NCBI GenBank assembly: GCA_038373885.1
Contig: JAWZYV010014427.1
Span: 62,001-126,000 of the forward strand
Reading direction: 5' to 3'
DNA length: 64,000 nucleotides
DNA from: Cheiracanthium punctorium
Lineage: Eukaryota > Arthropoda > Arachnida > Araneae > Cheiracanthiidae
Shown here: positions 22,197 through 33,376 of the stretch, one piece after another
Layout: every line of letters starts with the position of its first letter
Numbering within the stretch: the first letter of the stretch is position 1
Program-made: the position numbers and the translations under genes
The notes under the pieces: model-generated
Database searches by the model: none
Told to the model about the DNA's origin: nothing
What the model saw: only the letters and a program-made list of their open reading frames with translations

Positions 22197-23051
22197 GCGA
22201 AAAAACGCCTCTGAACGTGCTGAACTTTTTGTTGGAAACTGGATCTGCTGACGCTTATGTAAAAGGGTTGCTTTACGAATACTTCTGACAATGCTGTCGT
22301 CGGTAGCGCCAGCTGAGCGAAGTTTTTCTAAATTAAGAATAATAAAAACTTACCTAAGGTCTACTCTTTCTGAAGAAAGACTGAACAATATTTCAATTTT
22401 GTCCATTGAAAATGATATTTCATCGTCATTAGATTATTATATTTTAATAAAAAAAATTTTTGGCTGCTAAAGCTAGGAAGGTTCATTGCTAAGATATATA
22501 ATAGCTTATTTTAATCAATTTTACGTAGTACTGTTTTTGATTTTTCACACTACTACTACTACCATTTATAGTTAAATTGATGTACCTTTTCTAGAAAAGT
22601 GAAAGCCAAAGTTTATATATGAGAACATTTTAATACTTTCTTTAATGTGATGACTGTATTAAATCAAATAAAACTTCTGCTATAGTTAAAAATGTATCTG
22701 TCATTTTCTACCACACAAAACAATACGAGTAAACTGAGTAAAAGCATTTGTTAGGAGTTTGCTCGTTACACAAGTACAGTACAGCACGCTAACTCAAGTT
22801 TGAATATGTGAGTAAAATAATTAATACTAGAAGAAGTTGTTAAAAAATAAAAATGAATTAATGAAAAGATACTAAATACTCCACTTTAATATTTACTATT
22901 TAGTAATTCATTTAGTTTTAGCTTTTAACTTTTAGTCCCTTCAAAATGTCATTTTAAGGATTACGTTCCCACTAATTTCAATTATAGAGCACACATACTT
23001 CTTACTGGGTTACTTGCATCAATTTTCTCTTAGGCCGGCCCTGCTCAAAGC

Positions 23052-23763
23052 TATGGAGAACAGCAAAGGAAATGGTGAAATTCCACCCCGCTTGACTACA
23101 AGTCACGTAACTCGTGTGCTCGCTTTAGTTTAGGGTTACAATTGCTCCCTCCACCTATGTCCCTTCTCTATGGTACGGACGAACGGACCTCTAGACTATT
23201 GCCTTTTTGTCTACCGAAATCATAAACACATTCCAACTCGGGTCAAAACAGTTAATGCGATCTCCTCCCATTATATTAGCTCGACGATAAGATGTGTCAA
23301 GCGCTGCAGAGAACTTGATACCGCGTTTCTCGATTGTCTACTCACAGCCTTAAAAGCGTGACAGTTTCGAATACATAAAATATTTTTTCATACTCCACAC
23401 AACCACAAAGAAATGTGCACACATTTACCGAGCTTCCAGAAAATTCTTATTCTTTTCTTTGGATATTCGTGCCCCACATTTTTTCACGCAACAGAAGGAA
23501 TAGAGAGAGAGAGAGAGAGCCCTGTTTCGTGCAGCCCGGGGCTTGTTTGCATCCAATGATTGTTTGCAGGGGGGAAAAGACAAACAGAGGATTGAGAGAG
23601 ACTTTCTCGAGCTGCAAGCAGAAGGAGGGACGAGGTGAAAAATGAATATTTCGGTGATTAAAATACATGACTTATTTTAAAAAACCCTGAAAGGAATTTT
23701 TTGAAACTTTTTTCTAAAATCTCAAAGAAAAGAAAATTTAATCGGTTTTATAAATATATATAA
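23052..23763. other. No recognisable gene; GA microsatellite
   Basis: The only clear feature is a short GA run at about 23502-23519. Frames on both strands across 23415-23668 overlap this low-complexity stretch and are not credible genes. Confidence 0.45.
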
Positions 23764-24113
23764 CTCGGCTGTTCGAGCCTCGATAGGGGGAGACCCCCCT
23801 GAACCCCCTAATTTTTTAGTTTCGTTATTGCCATACTAAAACGATATTAATTGACTATGTCATTTTATCTCTCATCTTTCGTGTATTTCGCCTGGTAACC
23901 CTATGTTGAAATTTTTATGATTGTAACCTATTTATAGAAAAATACATGTGATGCATATTCTACAGCTTACGAAATATTGTAACAATATATTAAAGTTGTT
24001 GTGAACTATTAGTATTTATATATATGTAAAATTATGTAGCATACTTTTATGTCGCATTTTTGGGACACATTTTTCACTAAATGGGGTGAGAGAGATAAAA
24101 TGACGTAGTCATT
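23764..24113 (-). mobile_element. Short TIR repeat R4, copy 3
   Basis: Reverse complement of the 4305-4667 repeat, complete from CTCGGCTGTTCGAGCCTC to GACGTAGTCATTA. The Gypsy element G2 inserted only 12 bp beyond its end. Confidence 0.6.
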
Positions 24114-24125
24114 AATATATGATGT

Positions 24126-24403
24126 TGTAGCAGGAGTGATACTCTACCCGCTTAAAGCTGAAATATAACCTTTTACATTAACATTGCATTGCCTTTCCTT
24201 ATTCAAAACTCACCGGTGGATGGCGCTGTGCGGTTTTTGGCCAAGCGCCAGGAGAGAAAACTTATGATGCGTGTAGAGAAAGGTTGTGCAACAGGAGTGT
24301 GGAATAAGATGTTTATGTGTTAAGTTGTGTCTTATATGTTCGTGATGTTTAATAAAAAATATAAAATCCAAAATCCTGTCTCGTAAATCAAAATGGGCCC
24401 ACA
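24126..24403 (+). repeat. G2 5' LTR
   Basis: TGTAGCAGGAGTGATACTC to GGGCCCACA. It has AATAAAAAATATAAAAT near its 3' third as a likely polyadenylation signal. It matches 41173-41450 end to end. An apparent minus-strand frame across it is only the antisense of the LTR. Confidence 0.95.
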
Positions 24404-24406
24404 AAA

Positions 24407-24418
24407 TGGCGCCCAACG
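24407..24418 (+). promoter_or_regulatory. G2 primer binding site
   Basis: TGGCGCCCAACG begins 3 bp after the 5' LTR. A TGG start is required to pair with a tRNA 3' CCA. G3 has TGGCGCCCAACCC at the same place, so both use the same or a closely related tRNA primer. Confidence 0.85.
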
Positions 24419-24690
24419 TAAATTTAGAGTGTTTGTAAGCAAAGTGTTTGAAACAAGCAGCGACCAGCTGAAATTGATAGAGGTCTGCGAGAAGTATGTG
24501 TGTGCAAAATTTGTTCCCCTGCAAATCAACTGCCTCTGCAAGAAAAATAATCGTCGGTTTCTATGTTAAATTTCCGAAAAGAAATTTGTGATGTCAAGAA
24601 AAAAGTCAGAACGCCCCGTTCTCATCACCAGTGCAGCTTGTTTATGTTCTCTCAAAGATGTGCCGGAAAGGTCTGAACGCCCCGTTCTGA

Positions 24691-26064
24691 CCCAGACAGC
24701 ACAGCAAACTTGCATCAAACTTGCAGCAAGCTTGATTTATCAAGTCAATAAGCTTGAATTAAGCTTGAAAATTCCAGTCGTGTAAGCTTGATGCAAGCTT
24801 GAATCAAGTGTTCTAGTTTACACTTGCCCAGCTTGCATTAAGCTTGACATTTCAAGCTTGAATCAAGCTTGACATTTCAAGCTTAAAAAATTTTCTAAAT
24901 ACACGGGGCGCCCGCGCCCCACATACTTTATTTTTCCGCGCATTTTCCCCCTTTATGCTGTAATTTTAAGTTATTTTAATCTGTTTCCATGGAGTGTCCG
25001 TGGCTAGAATAGAACCCGGGACCTTTCGATTAGCAGCCGAGCGCGTTATCCATTCAGCCACCAGATGAGCTGTGACTAAAGCTTGAAGTGAACTATTAAG
25101 CGGTTTTCTGGCCAGATTGATAAGTGGGCGATATGTTATTATTTTTTTTTTCCATGGGATGCATCAAAATTAAAATAATTTTATGTGTGATTTAGAGACT
25201 CTACTAATAGGGAAATAAACATAATATAAACTTAAGAGCAACACATGTTTTAAAACTTTCGTAACACTCATGAGCAATACTGCCGCTGGCCAAAATCGAG
25301 ACAAGCGACTGATTTTGAAATCAATTTCGTAGTATAATTGTATTTTATTTTGAAGAATTTCCATATTTGGAAATATAGAATGGGTTTACTTACTTAACAC
25401 AAATTTTGTGTTAAGTAATCTGAAATCAAAGAAACAGATAGTTAAACGTTACTTCGAAATGCTATCACAGTTGCTAACATAACATGTATGGAATACAAAC
25501 ACTTTAGTCATTTTTGTAAATATTTCTTATAATAACAAATAATTGAGAAATTTTGCTATTTTTTAACGCTAAAAATTCTCTTTACAAATGTGGTTAGTTA
25601 TTTTCCTACATATATTGGTATGCTATATCGATATAGAGCATTTCGAAGAATTAAAAATAAGTTTAAATTAATTTATACAAATGTAAATTTGAATTATTTT
25701 CATTGTTCATACTTTATAATTAAAAAAATTATTTAACTTCTGAATTTTTTTTTATCCTTTGTAATTTTATTTTAAAATTACAAATGTGTAAGATGTAAGA
25801 TTTTTGGGCCCTAAAATCTGTAGGCCCTGGGCAGTTGCCCCGTTTGCCCTGCCGGTAATATGGCACTGGTAATAAAACACCCATCCCCGTTAAAACACAT
25901 CTTTTACGAACTTTCAACAAATTTGAGGACGCTAGACAATTAATGTCCATTCTCTTTCACAGATGGCGCCATCACCGCACTTTGCAAGTCAAAATCCAGC
26001 TTAAGCCAACCTTGCATTGCCAAGCCAAATCTCAAGCTTGATTTACGCTTATGTGCTGTCTGGG
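24691..26064 (+). mobile_element. CCCAG-family transposon, copy 2
   Basis: 1374 bp with the full ends CCCAGACAGCACA and TGTGCTGTCTGGG, flanked by GA on both sides (24689-24690, 26065-26066). The left arm has many CAAGCTTGA repeats. From about 25380 to 25980 it departs from copies 1 and 3: it gains a 14-bp-arm palindrome (25393-25421) and sequence ending CAGGGCAAACGGGGC-like on the minus strand, typical of a hAT end, so another insertion is likely there. Confidence 0.75.
25000..25078 (-). repeat. tRNA-like segment inside CCCAG copy 2
   Basis: On the minus strand: TGGTGGCTGAATGGATAACG, then CTCGGCTGCTAATCGAAAG and GGTCCCGGGTTCTATTC. These look like the D arm, anticodon arm and T arm of a serine/arginine-type tRNA, including A-box and near-B-box matches. 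The same place in copies 1 and 3 is homologous but has a different anticodon-arm sequence. The acceptor stem does not pair, so it is not a working tRNA gene. Confidence 0.55.
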
Positions 26065-26246
26065 GAGTCAGTGCACGTGTACTCAAGCTATAGTGAGGTG
26101 AAATGGAGCCATCCCAGTTGTTTTCATCATTTTCGCTACCCCCCCCCCTTCCGTCTACTATAGCGAATGTCAATACTGCAGTTCTTGAATGTTAATAAAT
26201 TGTGCGTTTTTTTTTTTAATGTTGGATGCAACTGATTTATAATATT

Positions 26247-28240
26247 ACTAGCTGCGTACCCGTTCTCCACACGGTAGGGAACGAAACTTTTTCTTACATA
26301 TATAATTTGAATTGATTCCAGTGATTTGGAATCTCAAAATAAGCAAAATGATTTGACTCTTAGCGTAAAGTTTCTGATTCGTTATTCGTAAAGTTAGTAT
26401 AAGTACTGACCTGAGACCATTGTTAATATTATGACAAAAACTATGTCGGTGTCATTCCCGATCAGAAAAAGAAAAGCGTGACGGTTTGCAGCGAAAATTC
26501 CTAACTTTCAAAATGTCTCATTTCTACATCATACTCTTTTTTAGATTTAAGTCATACCACCTTAGATACTACATGATGTGGCGAACCGTTTTATTTTATA
26601 GTTAAATAGTTGTGTACCCGCTTTCGCAAGGCAAGAAGACAACATTTTCCCAAAATATGATCATGACTACTTGTGACAAAACAGAATCTCCAAGAAAAAA
26701 AAGTTCAGTTACAGTCTTTTCTGTTGAAACTACCGCGGGATATATTAACGTGACGTAGAATTACTTAATGTTTAGTTAGCTGTGATGTAAGATGGTTGTT
26801 GTAAAAGGAATAGAACACTTAGTTTCACGAAATATTTATTAATGCGGTATATTGTGCTTTGATCAATATTGCCCTAGCATATCTACTAACTATATTACTT
26901 ATACTATCTTTTATTAATACCAATACAATATATTTTCGTTTTCCAGTCGTTAATACTTAATTTAAAGAAACGGCTTAGATATTTGCCACGAATGTAGTCT
27001 TTTATTCTTTGGTGACTTTTGCAATTTACGCATTAGTATAAACGATAATCATTTCACTTTATGGTTGCCACTAAAACAGCTCTCCATACATTTGTATGCT
27101 TAATTATTGTCAGATTGGCCTATTTAGCACCAGGGACCTATTATCTCACTGGCAAATCGGGACTTTGCCCAGTGCCTCCGGCTCGAAATGGCCCCCAATT
27201 TCAAATGTTGTTCTAAAATATTCTTTTTTATAAACATATTTTATGAAAAATAAAACAAATTTCATAGATGGAGGCCCCCAAAATTCATCAATGCCCTGGG
27301 TCCCTGTTTGCCATAATCAGGCCCTATTTAGCACCGCAAAATACTTCTTGCGATTCGAAAACGTGTCCCGTTTAAAATCTCAATTCAAAATAATGCTGGA
27401 TAATTCACTGGTGAAAAAACAGCATTCAATTCTTTTTCTGGCAACGTAAAATAAAATATGGAATTATTTCATGCGTGGTGTATGTTTTGCTTGTGAGTCC
27501 GTTATTCGGATTGAGTTTCGAAAGGGTTTTAAACTCGTGACGTCATTTCACATGTGAAAACTGTTATTTTAAAGTAATTTTATTTATTTTTTCAGCTGGC
27601 AATTTTAATCATTGTTACTGTTTCCAAGATAACCAAACCGCAAGATATCATACCGAAATTTTTAAGCATTTAAGCAGCTGCGATTGAAATGAAAATCCTT
27701 CTTTATTTAAAAATTCGTAAAAATTCTCCTAATTTATATTTTTCCTCCGTTCTTCTTTTAAAAGTGGGCGAATTGTGTGATCCGTCTTTTGCCGAAATAT
27801 AAAAAAGTTATGACGGATAGAATTCATTTGCAGCAGTTTTAAAAATATTTTACGAAAGTCAGCGTCAAATTTAATTTTATTTGAAAAATTCCCAAAAATC
27901 TGCAAATTATGTTACACAGTCCGAACAAACAGTTTTTAAAAGAAAATTTTATCCTCTATACGATGATGTAAATACCGTTTTCTTTCGAGTGCAATTACCG
28001 GCGTTATTATGTATTACGCAAGAAAAATCTCTAAAAATCGGACAAAACATAAAATAAAACATTTTCTAATTCGAATTTCAAAAAAATCGCTTCGAGGTGT
28101 GTCGAGACCTGTCTTGGAGAATTTCCGTACAAAATTTGGTAGGTCTACGATTACCCGTTTCGGAGCTACGCGAGACACAGACAGACAGACAGACAGACAA
28201 ACTAACGGACAGTTTACACATTGCTTTATTTATATAGATT
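26247..28240 (+). mobile_element. RTE-like fragment(s), non-coding
   Basis: Starts ACTAGCTGCGTACCCGTT, as at 3624 and 6327, and ends CAGACAGACAGACAGAC ... TTATATAGATT. A second head-like start (AGTTGTGTACCCGCTTTCG) is at about 26608, so two pieces may be joined. No reverse-transcriptase frame remains. A hAT MITE is nested at 27131-27326. Class by resemblance only. Confidence 0.4.
27131..27326. mobile_element. Small hAT MITE
   Basis: 196 bp, starting CAGGGACCTATTAT and ending ATAATCAGGCCCTA, flanked by exact TTTAGCAC (27123-27130 and 27327-27334). The last base should be G in a perfect end. Its ends resemble those of the internally deleted hAT at 8865-9631, so both may have used the same transposase. 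Confidence 0.8.
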
Positions 28241-28717
28241 TGCAGTAAGTTTATATTAATAGGTACGGAATGTTTTATCTGTTAGTGTATCTTTTATATA
28301 AGTTTTCATAAAATTCTAGATTGGTCGACCATTCTTAACGTTTGATTAAAGTTATAATTTTATTTGAGCACACATTAAGGTTGTATTTAATATAAAAATA
28401 GTGTTATTAACAGTGTTGTAAGTTAGGCATGATTCTTCAACTTATGGTAAATTGCTTGAAGCAAATATTTAAAATTCTAGAAATTGATACTTTATATTTT
28501 GTTTAACGAGAACGAAATTTACAATTTTACCAGTTGATATTTGGTATTTTGAGTGTTTTAAGAGTAGGTGGTTAGAAAAAAAAAGTGTTATCATTTTTAT
28601 TCGAAAAGGTCGTAAAATGTTTCAAATTTTGCATTTAAAATTTATATAAATTGCTATATGTGTACTACTTAGGTAACTATTTTGGAGTGATATTACTATG
28701 GTAAATTGAGATAGATT

Positions 28718-28857
28718 CAGTATTATATTTCCGTATATTTTCAGTATTACATTTCCGTATATTTTCAGTATTATATTTCCGTATATTTTCAATATTATAT
28801 TGCCGTATATTTTCAGTATTATATTTCCGTATATTTTCAATATTATATTGCCGTATT
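28718..28857. repeat. 24-bp minisatellite
   Basis: About six tandem copies of a unit like CAGTATTATATTTCCGTATA plus four T, with small changes. Because 24 is divisible by three, the minus strand shows an open frame of KIYGNIIL octapeptides, which is an artefact of the repeat. It lies in the leader region of G2. Confidence 0.85.
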
Positions 28858-29875
28858 GGTAATATATTCAGTATCCATTGGTAATATATTCATCCATATT
28901 CAGTATCATACACTCATGTCCATAAATTAAGGATAATGAAGTTCAGGCAAAGAAAGAGAAAGAAGCAAAACAAATTTGACTTATTTGTAAAGTCTATTTA
29001 TTAAACAAAAAGTAAAGAGCAAAAAAGATGCTATATGTTTGACATAATTAATAAAAATTGCAAGTTTTACTCCCTTGACCAAATTTCAAAAAAGAACCTA
29101 TTTACAAAAAACAGTATAACATGGTTAGTAGGATGGTTAATACGGAGTATGTCTCCCGGACGATGCAATACAGGCCTGACAACGCCTAGGCATGCTGAGT
29201 ATCAAATGATCAATCTGATCTTGGGGAATATTACACCACTCATCAAGCAATGCACTCCGAAGTTCCGGTAGACAGGTGGGAGGGGGTTGGCGGGCTGCAA
29301 TTCGTCGGCCAAGCATATCCCACACATGCTCTATTGGATTCAAGTCCGGTGAGTATGCTGGCCAATGTATACGGGTGATATCCTCTCATTGAAGGCATTC
29401 GTCTACAATGTTTGCACGGTGAGGACGGGCGTTGTCATCCATAAACACAAATTCAGCACCCATGGCGCCCCGAAACAAACGTACATGTTGTTCCAGAATG
29501 ACATCCCGATAGATGTGGCCTGTCATCGTTACACTCTGAACATGCAGGTCAGTTCTAGAACCAAGAATAATTCCTCCCCAAACGAGCCATCCTGCACCAC
29601 CGTAACGGTGTCTTTCAATGGTGTTCTCTTGGTGGTAACGGGTACCTGGCGCTCTCCAGATGAATGTCCGGCGAGAATCAGACTCCAAACTAAACCTGGA
29701 CTCGTCGGAAAACATCACAAAAGACCACTGTTGCGGTGTCCACAATGCATGCTCTCTACTCCAGGTTAATCGCAGGCGACAGTGAGTTGCGGTAAGTGGA
29801 ATACATCTGAGAGGCCTACGAGCATATAGACCAATGTGCCCTAAGCGTCTGTACACGGTCTGCCTTGAAACTGTC

Positions 29876-31550
29876 TGTTACACTGTAGTGTAACAAACAA
29901 AAAAAATGGGAAGCACATTACATCCAAGTAAAAACACAACAACTTCGCACGTCCGTAAAATTGTTTGTAAACAAAGCTGTCTGGTTGCCACTAGAATCAC
30001 AGTAAATTCCTGCGTGAACTTTTCTCCTTTACTCTTCATCTCAGAGCAAGAGGAATGACGTCACGAGGCAGCGAAACTGGTTCTGTTCACCGATCACCCA
30101 AGTCAGGGGAATGACTCAGCGGAAAGTGAAAAATTTTTTCCTCCACTCTCAGTGGCAACGGTTTTCAAAAAAAGTTCGTTGGCAGGCAGAAGACTGCACG
30201 AACAGGGCATCCCCCGCCTCGCTGCAATTTTTCTATTTTTTACTACGCTATTTAAAGATTTGTTTGTATAGAATCATGAAGATGAAGAGATGCTAAATAT
30301 TGCTAAAAGAAAAAAAATTCTTCAAATTATACGAATATAGATGTGTTCATCGTAAAAAAATTTGTGTCCTACTTGGAAGAGGCTTAGGCTCTACATTCTC
30401 CATCTCTAATCATCGGTCATTTGTGCTACAAAAATGCTACTGTGAAGCAAAAATATTAATCAGTGTGGACTCAACAAAAAAAAATATGACAGAATTGATG
30501 TCGCTTCATTTTTACCAAAGGATCTGTCCATGTGACAGCATCTAAGATGTGCATACGTGTTAAAAGCTTGATTTACTGCCAAGGGCATCGGTGGTAATGT
30601 AGAACTTTATAAATTCCATTTTGTTCTCCTTCAAAGAAAAATCTTGAAGTGATTCCAGTAAAATTTAAATTGGTAAATTAACATGTGAAATACTGTTGTG
30701 AAAATGTATTGAAATCTGAATTGAATATGATATATTAGTGTAATAATATGTCAATTGAGATCATTATTTTTAGTAATAATAACTTCAAAAATCAGCATGA
30801 TAATTAAATTGTAATAGTGAACTTTCATCAGCAATTAATTAGTTAAGTTATGCAAATTACTTTGAATCCATGCATTTGTTTGAAAATGATGATAAATTTG
30901 AATATTATTCTTAAGTTTTTGATGAGGAGCGAATATGTGGTGTGCTCCATGTAAGGTACTTTGAAAATGTTTCTATATGTTAGTGAAAATTCAATGATAA
31001 ATTAGGTGAATATTGAATTGTTGTAAATTATTTAATCTAGAAAATTGTTTTTCAAATATCCTCTAATAAAGAAAGTTGGTACCAAAATGAATCAGTAAAT
31101 TTTTGTCTCCCTGCATGCTATTTAATTTACAGCTGGAGACAGTAGAGAATGACAAACCTTTAATCTTATTTCCAGGTGAGTTCCTCTAGTTTGCATGGCT
31201 ATTGTATAAATTAAATTATTTTATTTTCACAACGCAATGATATTACCACTATACATTGAGGTGTGGGTGCCTTAATTCAGTGTAGAATGTTGGTATTTCT
31301 GAACCTTGAGTATCATTGTAGAAATTTCTCAAGAAATATTTTGAACAGGTTAAACTTAGGTTCCTCAGTTTGGCCAGGGCTTTCCATAATCTGCACTTTT
31401 TATCTGGAAGTAATTTAGTACTTATTATTCCTCATGTTTAGAATTTTTACTTTTTAATTACCAGCATTCTCACTGAAATTCAGTTAAATTTAAATTAAAA
31501 TAATTTTTTTTGTTTTACCACTCACATTTAAGCACCCCCACAACTTAACA
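29876..31550. mobile_element. 1675-bp TG...CA insertion, probable solo LTR
   Basis: It interrupts the Tc1 transposase and is flanked by CTGTC (29871-29875, 31551-31555), a 5-bp duplication. The ends are TGTTACACT... and ...CTTAACA. Inside, in plus order: TGACGTCA (30056), TGACTCA (30112), TATTTAAA (30249) and AATAAA (31065). This looks like U3, R and U5 of a long LTR, perhaps BEL/Pao, oriented plus. No coding was recognised. A DNA element cannot be excluded. Confidence 0.6.
30056..30118 (+). promoter_or_regulatory. CRE and AP-1 type sites in the probable LTR
   Basis: TGACGTCA at 30056-30063 and TGACTCA at 30112-30118 are exact bZIP-factor consensus sites. They lie 130-190 bp upstream of TATTTAAA (30249-30256), a sensible promoter layout. 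Regulation is an inference from motif matches. Confidence 0.4.
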
Positions 31551-32365
31551 CTGTCGTACCGGTAGCTGAAGAGAGCTGACGAGACAGGTCTTATGTTGTA
31601 CTCCGTCTGTTTCTTTTGGCAGTAACTGCCAAATAGCGGTCCTCATTCGGCGTTGTAACTCGGGGGCGACCTGTGCTGTAACGTCTACTCACATTACCAT
31701 CATCTTGGAATCGTTGCCAAAGCCTGGAGATGACACTCTGGGCGATTCCAAGTTTCTCGGATACTTCCAGCTGGGTACGTCCACATTCCAGTCGTCCGAT
31801 AATTCTGCCACGTAAAACATCATCCAAATGCCTCCTTTGTGCCATAACTATGCGGTTTTTGCACTGAAAGGCTTTCACAGCGCTTGTGAACAATTTTACT
31901 TCTTTGCCACCATTCCTTATATACCCCTCTCTTACAGTCTCGTCATTGTGACGTACCATCCACGCCATCTGGTGGTTTCCTGTAATTTGCATATTATTCT
32001 TCAAGATGTGTGTGATCATTCCACAGGTGAAATTTTTATTTTAGAGATCAATTTCTGTGTTATTCTGAATTATCCTTAATTTATGGACATGAGTGTATTT
32101 CAGTATAAAATTTTGTAGATAATTCTTTAATTTAGTAATGTGTACATAGTTAATGGTAAGTTTTATTTTGTGTTTCACGGAATTCCGTATGCAGATGTGC
32201 TTCCTGTATGTTTCATCTCGTTATGAAGGTTTATTCAAGTTCTTATATTTTGTAAAGGAAAGGCAGTGGCTAGTATATTTCGTAAAGGTAAGGCTATATT
32301 TGAAAAAAAAAACAAAGTTCTGAGAAACAGTAATTAGACAACCTTGTTTTATATTGCTATTAAAA

Positions 32366-33376
32366 ATGTCTTTTTTTCGCTAAGGTAAGAAAATTGGCTT
32401 ATACAATTTAGCGTTAGAATTACGGGTAGAGGTCACTCCCGACGATAGGGCCATTGATTTACGAGACAAAATCACTCAGTGTGCGTTATTTAATGAGGAC
32501 AATCAGTTTGCCAAAGAAACATTTATTAATATTGTGGAAGATAGAAAGAAACAGGAACTGGCGGAAGAGAAAAAATTAGAAATAGAGGAGATGAGGCTAA
32601 AAGAAATAGCTGAAGAAAACATCTGGCTCAGGAAAGAGCATTTGAGCTCGAAAAACTGAAATTGCAAAATCAAAATTACAATTCTCCAGTCCAAAATACC
32701 TCTCAAAATGATTCTAATACGATGCGCCTTGATCTAAAAACAGTTTTGCCTACATTTGTACCCGATAGAGATGTCATTGTTCCTAACAATGTTTGAAAGG
32801 CAAATGAAGCTTTTGAATGTATCCGAAGATTTATGGTATCGCATATAATTGGAGTCCTTCCAAGCGATATGGAGAATTTGATTGCCAGAAAACCAGAAGA
32901 AGAGTTTAAAAATTATTCTCACATTGGTACAATATTGTTGGAAAGATTTAAGTTGACAGCTGAAAGATTCAGAATCTTATTTAGTCGGCATCAAAAGCGT
33001 GAGAATTCTACATGAAAAGATTTTTATTTTGAACATAGAAATTATTTTGAGGGTTGGCTCTCGGAATTAGAAATAAAGTCGTTTGATATGTTAAAGGAAC
33101 TCATAATAGCTGACCAGATAAAAAAAAGATGTCCTTTAGAATGTAAGAACCACTATTTAGATGGTTGGGAAAAACTTAATGACCCAGTTTTACTTGCAGA
33201 AAAACTAGACTTATATGAAAATATTAAATCTCCATATCAAAAAGTAGTACATCATTCTAAACCACGAGAAACATACAAATTTCAAACTCCTGGAGGTAAA
33301 AATACTCAGGCATTTAGGAAAAATCATTTCATCAGGACTGAAAATAATGACGCTTCAGGCAGTTACAGGAATACAC
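32366..33376 (+). pseudogene. G2 gag, 5' part
   Basis: Begins ATGTCTTTTTTTCGCTAAGG, corresponding to the MVYLAK start of G1 and G3 gags, with a stop already at codon 6. It continues with ALELRVEVTPDDRAIDLRDK, a charged helical segment rich in Glu/Lys, a frameshift near 32625, and a region ending LKELIIADQIKKRCP, which is shared by all three gags here. Gag forms the particle around the element RNA. Gypsy G1 inserted at 33377; the zinc-binding end resumes at 37607. Confidence 0.8.

Larger units (their letters stand above)
19517..22469 (+). pseudogene. hAT transposase (TTF/ZMYM-like), broken
   Basis: Pieces in order: a TTF-type zinc finger with YSRESNSVYRFCCKIF and SDQSGNYDWRHI (19517-19888); an LGLVELIAQFDPVMKEHV segment from 20626; YYALILDCTGNLSRKEQLS (DUF4371-like, near 20829-20890); FFGTIQRL-like and RITRWEARIESLKAI segments (21161-21400); a long helical region to 22051; a 145-bp GT-AG intron; and the hATC dimerisation end with APAERSFSKL near 22310 (stop about 22469). 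The full protein would be about 800 residues. Several frameshifts and the EEP insertion after residue TNETL make it non-functional. Family members act as nuclear DNA transposases; some have become host genes such as ZMYM1-like proteins. Confidence 0.9.
18979..23043 (+). mobile_element. Full-length hAT transposon, dead
   Basis: A 4065-bp element. The ends CAGGGCCGGCCTAAG and CTTAGGCCGGCCCTG are perfect 15-bp inverted repeats. The flanks are CACAAAGC (18971-18978) and CTCAAAGC (23044-23051), a 7-of-8 match to an 8-bp target duplication. Inside are a broken transposase gene, a 191-bp hAT MITE (19305-19495) and an EEP cassette in antisense (19889-20625). It therefore inserted before those two. 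Confidence 0.95.
29137..31845 (-). pseudogene. Tc1 transposase, split and with nonsense codons
   Basis: Starts at MAQRRHLDD (ATG complement at 31843-31845) and ends SSGRHTPY at 29137-29139. The 1675-bp insertion lies in the segment between the helix-turn-helix region and the DDE domain. TAA at 31591-31593 replaces a Ser codon just before the insertion, and TGA replaces Ser after DECLQ near 29386. It keeps the Trp codon that is TAG in copy 1 and the usual His after ARP. FSDESRF, FMDDNARPH and DLNPIEH are present. Dead, but very close to copy 1. Confidence 0.95.
28911..32095 (-). mobile_element. Tc1-type transposon, copy 2, split by an insertion
   Basis: Same inverted ends as copy 1 (CACTCATGTCCATAAATT...) between TA pairs at 28909-28910 and 32096-32097. 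Orientation is opposite to copy 1. A 1675-bp insertion at 29876-31550 splits the transposase. Without it the element would be about 1505 bp, like copy 1. Confidence 0.95.

Noticed and set aside
23764..23800. B-box-like GTTCGAGCC in repeat R4, suggesting a SINE
   Set aside because: No A box at the right distance and no tRNA-like fold; the paired terminal motifs fit a DNA repeat better.
24210..24524. Minus-strand frame, also at 41257-41634
   Set aside because: Antisense of the G2 LTR and flanks, with low-complexity extensions.
25000..25078. Functional tRNA gene
   Set aside because: The arms match tRNA patterns but the acceptor stem does not pair and the segment is part of a transposon repeated elsewhere.
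28622..28840. Repetitive KIYGNIIL protein
   Set aside because: Produced by the 24-bp minisatellite; no start context or gene structure.
31134..31176. Host mini-exon
   Set aside because: The splice sites look good, but the segment is inside a TE insertion and no flanking exons are seen; kept only as an observation.
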